Shown here one piece after another: positions 57,197 to 64,000 of a stretch of DNA of 64,000 nt. The notes under the pieces were generated by a model. That model was not told where the DNA came from. It saw nothing but the letters and a program-made list of their open reading frames with translations, and ran no database searches. How positions within the stretch are numbered: position 1 is the first letter of the stretch; each line of letters begins with the position of its first letter. The position numbers and the translations under genes were made by a program. Where the stretch lies: assembly GCA_030280995.1 (NCBI GenBank), contig JASXTE010000016.1, forward strand, positions 22,625,501 through 22,689,500, in the 5' to 3' direction. The stretch comes from Hemileia vastatrix. Taxonomy: Eukaryota; Basidiomycota; Pucciniomycetes; Pucciniales; Zaghouaniaceae.

Positions 57197-58104
57197 AACT
57201 CTCTTTTATTTTTTTCTCTTCTCTTTTTTCTTTTCTTTCTCTTTTTTTTCTTCTCTTTAAAATCTAAAACATCTTTAATTCTAAAAAATTCCTTATTTTT
57301 GTTTTCTTTTTTTCTTCTTTCTTCTTTTTTCTTTTCAAAAGTTTTTCAACCTTCTTTAAAATAATTAAATTAAATTAAAATTAAATTAAATTAAATTAAA
57401 TTAAATTAAAATAAAATTAAAATAAAATTAAAATAAAATTAAAATAAAATTAAAATAAAATAAATAAAATAAAATAAAATAAAATAAAATGTAAAATTCA
57501 TAAAAACCTTTTAAAAAATTCCTTTTAATTTTTTCCTTTCTTCTATTTTCAATTTTCTATATACATTTTTTTCTTAAAACTCTATTCTTTGAACTATCAA
57601 AAATTTTCACAAACGCAACACGACAATCTTTCTCGAACTTTACTTCAACCTCTAAATCTCTCATTTAAAATTCTTCAAACAAATTACTTCTTTCTTTCAA
57701 ATTCTTTTTTCAAAACTATTTTTTTATTTTTGTTCTTTCTTTTCAAATAACCAAAATTCCTCAAAAAACTTCAATAAATAAAATTTCACAAATAAAAATT
57801 TTTTTCTTCTCTCATTAAATTTTCATCTCAAAATTGTTTCAATCAACTATATTTTCTCTTCTTCTTCTTATTTAAAATTTTTCTTTCATTTCAAAAAAAC
57901 TTAAAACTAAAATTTTTCTCAATTAAATATTTTTTTTCTCTCCTTTCAAAGTTTTTTTTTAAAAAAAACTGCATTTAAATTTTCTTTCTTTCTTTTCCTT
58001 TTCTCTCAAAATCTTATAAAATAAATATTAAATTAAAACAACCAAAATAAACATAAATAAATATTTCAATTAAAACAACAAAATAAAATAAATAAATATA
58101 CAAA
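57197..58104. repeat. Low-complexity pyrimidine and AATTA repeat tract
   Basis: TTTTCTTTCTC runs, then a block of AAATT and AAAATTAAAATA units at 57360-57490, then more T- and C-rich tracts. No gene. Confidence 0.8.
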
Positions 58105-58156
58105 TTGCTTTCTATTTTTCTTTTCCTTTTTTCTTTAGTTTTTTCCTCCTTCCATT

Positions 58157-59133
58157 TTAAATTTTCTCCTGTATTTTCTCTTGAACCAATTTCTTCATTT
58201 TTTCCAAAATCACCCTTATTTCCTTCCTGCATTTCTCAAATACCTCCTCCTCTTCTACCAGTACCACTTCTCCAATCTCCAGTAATTCTTCAGCCATGTC
58301 AAAGGAGGCTGCATCAATAATCTTATTGACTTCACCACTTTACTCTTCAATGAACCGAGTTTGTCAACCCTGGCAAGTTTTCTTCAACCATACCTGGTCA
58401 AGAGTTTCTTCATTGTCATCCCTCGAGTCAATCACAGGTAAATTTTCTTCAACTGGGATCAAAGGCGCCGCTTCCACAAGAGGAGCTCCCAAAATTGAGG
58501 CTTCCACAATGACATCTGAATTCTAAACATACACTCATCAGTAAAAAATTTTCTTTTGAAAAAAAAAAATAAAAGGCAAACTTACTTCAAACACCAGATC
58601 AGCCTCTAGAAATAACTTCAATATGACTTCCACTGTCACTTCTTTTTCTTCTTTGTCATCTTTGGTGACCATCCACCACTTCTTTGGCATCCGCCTTAAG
58701 ATGGGGACTTTCTCCTCATCTTCCTCCACCAATTCATCCACCTCCTCTTCCACCCCTCATTTTTTACCTGTGGCTTGGGTTACCCAGGTTGCCATGGTAC
58801 CCTTGACTTCCTCCTCAACTGCTTCTGATTGATAATCCCCAATCGACATTTCCCATATATCTTCGACCACCTCTTTGGTCTTCAGTGTTACCCAATATTT
58901 GGTCTTGGTAAACCTTTGTTCGATGTCCAAGTTTTTAGATAAAGCATTGCACGTCACCCATCTCCATTGGCAAAACTCACATCTCTGGAGAGGAACTCAA
59001 GTAGCCATGCTTTCAACGCAGAAGTATTCCATCAACTCACAAGATGTGCAGGCTTGGGAGTACTGTCGGGTAATGAGCCCACCATCTGCTTTGGGGTGAG
59101 GAGGCGTGGGAGCCGGAGTAGGACAGGTTGACA
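58157..59133 (-). pseudogene. Antisense Zn2Cys6-like gene of chromovirus G6
   Basis: The minus-strand start is M-S-T-C-P-T-P-A-P at 59133. Near codon 31 follows A-C-T-S-C-E-L-M-E-Y-F-C, twelve positions (one a TGA), and R-C-E-F-C-Q-W-R-W-V-T-C: C-X2-C-X6-C-X12-C-X2-C-X6-C. The rest is acidic (V-D-E-L-V-E-E-D-E-E-K-V; later V-L-V-E-E-E-E-V-F-E-K) with a Lys-rich, coiled-coil-like end and TAA at 58157. A 63-nt intron-like stretch (58585-58523, GTAAGT to TTTAG, fungal size) joins two stretches in the same phase. In-frame stops: near 59000, 58754, 58357 and 58333. It lies opposite to the element between chromodomain and 3' LTR. Zinc-cluster proteins usually bind DNA in the nucleus; the role here is unknown. 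Confidence 0.6.
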
Positions 59134-59233
59134 TAGTAAATAAAAGAAGTAATCAAAAAAGGAATAGAGGGAAAGTAGTGTGGGAAGTATATGTCTCACG
59201 CTCAATGGCGCTTGCATTTTATACCCGGGCATC

Positions 59234-60282
59234 TGTCAGCCGCCACATGACACTTGAGGCAAAAGTAGCTCATTAAATCAATAAAACAGAGGTCTAAATC
59301 CATACTCAAAGCGCAGAAAGTGATTCTACCTAGCAACAGCAACTTCCCTTTGTGTACTCACTATTCAACTGTGCTAATCTAAACTTTAAATCTAAATTTG
59401 TCAATTCTCAAAAGTGTGTTTAGACTTTTCTTTAATATGCAATTCACAGCGCAATAGTCAATGCAATATTCCGCTAAAAGGTTTATTAAATTTCTGTGGG
59501 TTATTAAAAAGGGATAGTGAGCATAGACGGAATGAGTAGCAGAGGATTAAGGGGTTAACAGATGTTAGTGAGGAGGGTCCAGGTGTAACGGGTGTAATTT
59601 TGGTGGTCTGTGGTGTGAAGAATGATGCACTACGCAATATAGGGGGTGGACTTGCTAGCAAGTCCCCAACCTGAACTCAGACTGAACTCATACTGAACTC
59701 ATACTGAACTCTACTTGAAGACCCACAAAAACTGTTATGCTGAGTGGTTTTCATCACTGATTGTATGGTTCCTTTGTCAATAGCTCAATGTGTGTTCAAT
59801 CTGTGGTGAATTTGAGTCCAAGGTTGCGGACTTGCTAACAAGTCTGCCCCCCGTATTGCGCGGTGATGGATGGGTATGAGGTCAATGCGAGGAGGAGTAA
59901 TAGATATAAAAGGGGTTGGATTTTGGTTTGATGTTTTCTTTAGAATTAAATTATAAAACGTATTTATAGTTAATAGTGGTAAAACTGCAAGTTAAATCAT
60001 TTTTATTGTACATTTCCTTTTCCCCTCAATAATCATTTCTAAATTTAAATCTTTGATTGTTGAGTGTTACAACCCTTTGTGAGATTCTAAGAATATTAGT
60101 ATTACATTAAAATATATTAAGATTCTTCTCAAAAATAACTTGAAGCAGTAGCTCTTCCTTTGAGTCATCTTTGAATCACTTCCTCGAACCATTCCTCTGT
60201 GCTTCGAAGAAGTCTCTAAAGTTTATCCCTCATCTCACTTTCAGGAACACCCTTGACCTTGTGCGTAGGTTGTCCCGTGACA
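59234..60282 (+). repeat. 3' LTR of G6 with a small element inside
   Basis: It starts TGTCAGCCGCC and ends CCCGTGACA. Its length of 1049 bp minus 241 bp of insertion equals the 808 bp of the 5' LTR. The bases just before it (ACCCGGGCATC) are not a clear polypurine tract; AATAGAGGGAAAG near 59162 is the nearest purine run. Confidence 0.95.
59628..59865. mobile_element. Small inverted-repeat element (238 bp) in the G6 3' LTR
   Basis: Its ends CACTACGCAATA and (inverted) CACCGCGCAATA form terminal inverted repeats. ATG is duplicated (59625-59627 and 59866-59868); the empty site is visible in the 5' LTR near 51890. Next to each end lies the palindrome GGACTTGCTAGCAAGTCC (59648-59665; a two-mismatch copy at 59828-59845). 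A repeated CTGAACTCATA stretch lies inside. There is no coding capacity. CACTA-like ends with 3-bp duplications point to a CMC/EnSpm-type family; this is inference. Confidence 0.9.
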
Positions 60283-60287
60283 CTTTG

Positions 60288-61190
60288 GCTCAAATGGAAA
60301 TGGTTCTGCTGTAAGACGTTTGGATAATTGATTTAACATAGGATATGGTATAGTGATATTATACATTAAGAGCTGTATGATTGTTATCCTTTCCCTCAAG
60401 TATCAAACACTTGCTTGGCCAACTCCAGAACAGTAACTTGAATCCTCTCAAGTATTGCAAGCCAAAGGTTTCCCTGGCTGTGTAGGTTTTGTTGATGGCA
60501 CAACTATACCTTTGAGTCAAAAGCCTGCTTATGATGGGAACTATAATTTTGATCACATAAAAAGGTTTATTCAAAATCTTCTCCGATTTCTCATCATTCA
60601 TTAACTAAATTTTTATCTTCCTTCTAGATACTCTATTGCTGTTCAACTTATATGCAGTTTCAATAAAAAATTTATTGCTTTTCACAGTGGCTTCTCTGGA
60701 TCATGTCATGACTCTTCTGTCTTCCAAAGAATGAGGATTTCTCAAACCCCAGACTCATACTTTGACAAATCTCAGTACCTCCTTTCAGACTCAGCATATG
60801 CAAGTGGGAAGTACATTATACCTGCTTTCTGTGGTGCAACCTTAGAAAATGACCCCAAAACTAAATTTAATTATCACCTTGACCAATCAAGAGTATGGAT
60901 TGAACATGCTATAGGTATTTTAAAGGAACAATTTTCTACTCTTTGGGAGCTCAGAATCCAATTTTAAAAAAATTGGAGATCAAAACTGAAAATCATTGCA
61001 TCAGACTTGTGTTATACTCCACAATATCCTAGTTGATTTAAAGGATGAGTGGAATGATCTTTATGAAGAAGAGAATCCTGAACCAGCACCAGCTCTCCCC
61101 AACCTTGATTCCCAAAACATTCAATCAACTGGCATATGCTCCATTATAATGCCAATTACTCTCCAACATTTCACTTCACAAAACTTTTAA
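60288..61190 (+). pseudogene. Harbinger-like transposase, catalytic part
   Basis: It continues the frame cut at 51489 (L-G-S-N-G-N-G-S-A-V). Catalytic blocks: G-F-P-G-C-V-G-F-V-D-G-T-T-I-P (60472, first Asp), F-H-S-G-F-S-G-S-C-H-D-S-S-V-F, L-L-S-D-S-A-Y-A-S-G (60780, second Asp) and R-V-W-I-E-H-A-I-G-I-L-K (60890, Glu). So the DDE triad is still readable, unlike in the copy at 34061. Stops near 60330, 60435, 60602 and 60965 and a shift inactivate it. The end past 61010 is eroded. Confidence 0.88.
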
Positions 61191-61286
61191 AATTTTATTT
61201 TTGTGCTCCCCAAATGTCAACTTTGTGTACTTTATTCACTTGGTTTGGTATTTTTGTTTGATGCAATTTTTTTTTTGAATATATGG

Positions 61287-62090
61287 TGTGGTCTTCCAAA
61301 ATTGGAAGACACCTTTTTTGCTCTGTTTGGCATTGTTTTGTTATGTCTTAATTGGCAGTGGTTGAATAATTGAGTGTTTTTCTGGTTTTATTCAGTGAAT
61401 ATTTGGACTACAGATATGTGGGTACTACCATTGGATAGACCCAGTTTTTCTCTATATTTGATGTCCTGTTGATATTTTTCATATTGTAAGTTTTAAGGGG
61501 TCATTTACTCATTTTTCATTTCTAAAAGATAGCTGTTTAATTTTGTTTTTTGTGTTTTAAGGGCTAACCTTGAGTCTTAGGGTTAAGTGCTTAGTACCAT
61601 TAAGTAGAGCTAATTTGGCTCTATATTTAATGTCTAAACGTTGTCATAGCTTAATTTTGTGATTTAAGGGTTTTAGTAGTTGTGGTGGATTTTTCTAAGT
61701 ATTTTGGGCTTTATTCACCACACAATATGGGGGGCAGACTTGCTAGCGAGTCCACAACCTTGGACCCAAACTCACCATAGATTGAACACACATTGAGCTA
61801 TTGATAAAGGAACCATACAATCAGGAATGAACACCACTCAGCAGAACAGTTTTAGGCGGGTGTTCAAGTAGAGTTCAGTATGGGTTCAGTATGGGTTCAG
61901 TCTGAGTTCCATCTGAGTTCCATCTGAGTTCATGTTGAAGACTTGATAGCAAGTCCACCCCCTATATTGCGTAGTGATTGGAGGTTTTTGGTGGTTTTCT
62001 GGCTTCAGGGTGGTCCCTCCGCCTCTAGGCAGGCTTTCCAACGTTGGGCAGACCCCCTGCCTTGGTCCTAGAAGGCTGGGAAGCGCTTCT
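61287..62090 (+). repeat. Truncated type-a LTR with a small element inside
   Basis: TGTGGTCTTCCAAAATTGGA starts it. It follows the fragment at 17674 through TCTATATTTAATGTC and GGCTTCAGGGTGG, and stops at GGGAAGCGCTTCT, about 60% of the way through. A 261-bp inverted-repeat element interrupts it. The sequence after 62090 belongs to a different repeat. Confidence 0.8.
61716..61976. mobile_element. Small inverted-repeat element (261 bp) in an LTR
   Basis: Ends CACCACACAATAT and ATATTGCGTAGTG, with ATT duplicated on both sides (61713-61715 and 61977-61979). It is of the same family as 59628-59865 but in the opposite orientation, with one palindrome copy changed by two bases (61736-61753). Repeats of GGGTTCAGT and TGAGTTCCATC lie near its right end. 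Confidence 0.9.
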
Positions 62091-63513
62091 CTTTTTTTTG
62101 GATGGCTCATTGGTTTTCTTTCACCAGCTCAACATGAAATTGCATATTTTTTCAGTGTTTTTTTTTCATTCATCACTCATATCCTTTTCAGCCTCTCCTC
62201 AAACATCCATCAAATATTTTCAATTCCTCTATTTCATTCCTCTATTTCTCATCTCATCTCTCCAGGTAAGTCAATTTTTTTCTTATTTTTTTTTTTTACT
62301 TGCTAATAATTAATTTTTTCTCTTTTTTTTCTTTTCCTTTTTTTTGTCCTGTAAGTGCTTTTTTTTGGTTTTCAAGGTTAGACTAATTTTGTTTTTTTTG
62401 TTTTTTCTTTTTTTTCACCCTTCATCATCCCCCTTTCCCGCCTCCTTGTCTGCCTCCATACCCTCCTTTCTCACCTTCTTGGACACCTCAACTTCCTCCT
62501 TGCCCACCTCATCCTGCCCTTTACCCCCTCCTTGCCTGCCTCAAACCCCCCCTTCACCCCCCTTCACCCCCTTCAAATCCCCCCTATAACCCTTCAACAC
62601 CCCCCCTCCCTACCACCTACTTATCAAATTGGTAACAATTTGATAAGATACTGAATGATTGCTTATAATTGTTCACTAACTTTTTGGATAGTTACCAATT
62701 CAATAAGTTAGGTGTAGGGGGGAGGGGGGTTCGAGGGGGGTTTGAGGCGGGTCTGAGGGGGTAAAGGGGGGGTGATAGGGGGGTTTGAGGTGGGAAAGGA
62801 GGGGGTAAAGGGGAGGTAAAGGGACAGTAAAGGGGGGTAAAGAAGGGGTAAAGGGGGGTTGAGGCAGGTAAAGAGTGGGTAAAGGGGGGGTTTTAAGGTG
62901 GGCAAGGAGGGGTTAAAGGGGGGATTGAGAGGGTAAAGGGGGGGACTTTTTGGAGGGAATTTTAAAGAAAAAAAAAGACTAATCTCTGCTTTTTAATTTT
63001 TTTTACAGATTTTTTTTTCTTTCCCTTAGTTTCTGGACATTTCTGTATGTTTCAAAAATAAATCAGGTAATTTAATTTTTTTTATTTGTGTTTGTTTTTG
63101 CTAATAATTAATTATTCTGAAATTTACTGAAATTTATTTTTTTTAATTATATTTAAATAAATTGGATTGAATGACATCAAAAAGCATTTCCAATTGCAGG
63201 TAAGTAATTTTTATTTATTTATTGAATTTTTTTGCAACTGAATTTAATTTAATTATATTTTTTTGGGTGAATTTGTTTTATCTTGTATTTCAAACATAAT
63301 TCAGGTTTTTATTTTGAATTTTTCTTTTTTTCAAAAATTTTAATTGATTTTTTTGCAACTAATTTTTATTTGTTTTTTTTTACCAAAATATTTTTCTTCT
63401 TTTCAATTATTTTACTGATAATTTTTTATTTTTTGGGGTCTTTTTTCTTTAATATATTTATTTTTTATATTTATTTTTTTTGTTTCATGAATTTTTTTTT
63501 CCAGGAAGTTACT
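62091..63513 (+). promoter_or_regulatory. Leader region of a Tet-like-associated gene, with intron signals
   Basis: 62091-62280 repeats 36985-36780 of the Harbinger element (reverse complement), including GGATGGCTCATTGG and the donor CAGGTAAGTC at 62269. Further donor-like sites are at 63199 (CAGGTAAGTA), and a pyrimidine-rich acceptor TTTTTTTTTCCAG ends at 63504, nine bases before an ATG. A C-rich/G-rich inverted repeat lies inside (separate entry). Confidence 0.4.
62430..62950. repeat. Large C-rich/G-rich inverted repeat around a perfect hairpin
   Basis: A C-rich arm (62440-62612, many CCCCTC/CCACC runs) and a G-rich arm (62714-62945, units like GGTAAAGGGGGG) could pair over ~200 bases. 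The centre has a perfect 12-bp hairpin, CTTATCAAATTG with loop GTAA (62620-62647). An outer pair ACCTACTTATC / GTTAGGT (62613 and 62691-62713) joins centre and arms. Confidence 0.75.
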
Positions 63514-64000
63514 ATGGAAAATTTAACTCAATCATCTCCATTATCATCAATTTCTTCTGAATCATCTTTCTCCTCTCTTTCTTCCTTGTCTTCAAATCAT
63601 GAAAGCTCCAAGAATAATCATCAAATATATTCAAATTCTTCTTCTTTATCTTAACTGTCTTCTATCTCTTCAATGTCCTCCAATTCTATTCCTTATCCCA
63701 ATCAATCTGAGCTTTCCTTACCAGAAAATAAAAAGCAGAAAATCATGGAACCAGCTAAAGAATCAAGCAATTCAAAGACAAAATTTTATCAAAATAGAAA
63801 TTTGATTAGGATGAAGATATTTTGCAAAAAATTCTTTGGACACTTGGATGATCTCAAATTTTATAAGACATCAATATCAAATGTTAAGAGAATTTTTTTT
63901 TTACAAAAACATCAAAATCCTTACAGAAGGGGGTATAGATCTCATTGTGGTGATTTTCAATAGCAGATACAAGCCTCAATTCATCTTAGATGTTCATTCA
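63514..64000 (+). pseudogene. N-terminal part of a second Tet-like-associated gene (cut by window end)
   Basis: The ATG at 63514 follows a splice-acceptor-like AG. The protein begins Ser-rich (S-P-L-S-S-I-S-S-E-S-S-F-S-S-L), has a TAA at 63652, and continues in the same frame with a basic stretch (K-K-Q-K-I-M-E-P-A-K), then R-R-G-Y-R-S-H-C-G-D-F-Q, a TAG at 63961 and Q-I-Q-A-S-I-H-L-R-C-S-F to the edge. The catalytic part would lie beyond the window. The link to Tet-like genes rests on the leader shared with 36985-36780. An intact Harbinger partner is not visible on this side. Confidence 0.4.

Larger units (their letters stand above)
51495..60282 (+). mobile_element. Ty3/gypsy chromovirus G6, complete with both LTRs
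   Basis: LTRs of 808 bp (51495-52302; and 59234-60282 less a 241-bp insertion) bound the element, and CTTTG flanks it (51490-51494 and 60283-60287). Order: gag, protease, RT, RNase H, integrase, chromodomain, then a 2-kb noncoding part with an antisense gene. At least thirteen in-frame stops and one shift make it non-functional. Most stops are TGA or TAA, explained by one C-to-T or G-to-A change. Confidence 0.95.
50738..61200 (+). mobile_element. Second Harbinger-type element, split by chromovirus G6
   Basis: TTATTAGGGGGTTTCAATG near 50735 resembles the left end of the element at 33753 (TTATTAGGGGGTGTCAG). The transposase follows at 51137, is cut at 51489 and continues at 60288. No right terminus is found after 61200, where an LTR fragment starts at 61287, so the end is lost or further away. 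50750-51136 holds no other feature. Confidence 0.6.

Noticed and set aside
62708..62905. Pro-rich minus-strand frame
   Set aside because: It is a reading of the G-rich arm of an inverted repeat, in which several frames are open by composition.

Overview
The window looks like heterochromatin-like, repeat-packed DNA from a basidiomycete, most probably a rust fungus (Pucciniales). The clues are strong AT-richness, Ty3/gypsy elements of a basidiomycete type (RT box F-I-D-D-G-x-I-K-G-P), a chromovirus, PIF/Harbinger transposons, and a transposon-borne protein that resembles the Tet-like 2OG-Fe(II) oxygenases abundant in rusts. The species call is inference. I see no host gene, tRNA or rRNA; almost every supportable feature is a mobile element, usually broken and often nested.

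Layout. 1-1588: fragment of a gypsy pol (G1). 1594-9185: gypsy element G2 on + (LTR, primer site, gag, protease, a -1 frameshift site, RT-RNase H), with a solo LTR in gag. 9186-17076: gypsy G3 on -, joined tail-to-tail to G2, without gag and with a solo LTR in its 3' region. 17077-18713: an LTR shared by G3 and G4, split by an opposite-strand LTR fragment. 18714-32015: gypsy G4 on -, nearly complete, with a 1.4 kb hexanucleotide satellite in its 3' region. 32943-49552: ends of an old terminal-inverted-repeat element that appears to enclose a Harbinger transposon (33753-37501, transposase plus Tet-like gene) and G5 (40747-49090), a gag-only gypsy element with two solo LTRs inside it. 50738-61200: a second Harbinger transposase split by the chromovirus G6 (51495-60282), whose 3' LTR holds a small inverted-repeat element. 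61287-64000: an LTR fragment with another such small element, then the 5' part of a second Tet-like-associated gene running off the window.

Three patterns cut across these elements. (1) G3, G4 and G5 share a long 3' noncoding region made of conserved stem-loops, with base changes that keep pairing, plus an array of a ~22-nt motif that also occurs inside their pol reading frames. (2) G3, G4 and the unrelated chromovirus G6 each carry, antisense between pol and 3' LTR, a reading frame with the spacing C-X2-C-X6-C-X12-15-C-X2-C-X6-C of a fungal Zn2Cys6 cluster. (3) The Harbinger element places a TET/JBP-like dioxygenase and a DDE transposase inside one pair of inverted repeats, while nearby LTR pairs show CpG-type decay. 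Exact target-site duplications give a clear relative order for many insertions.
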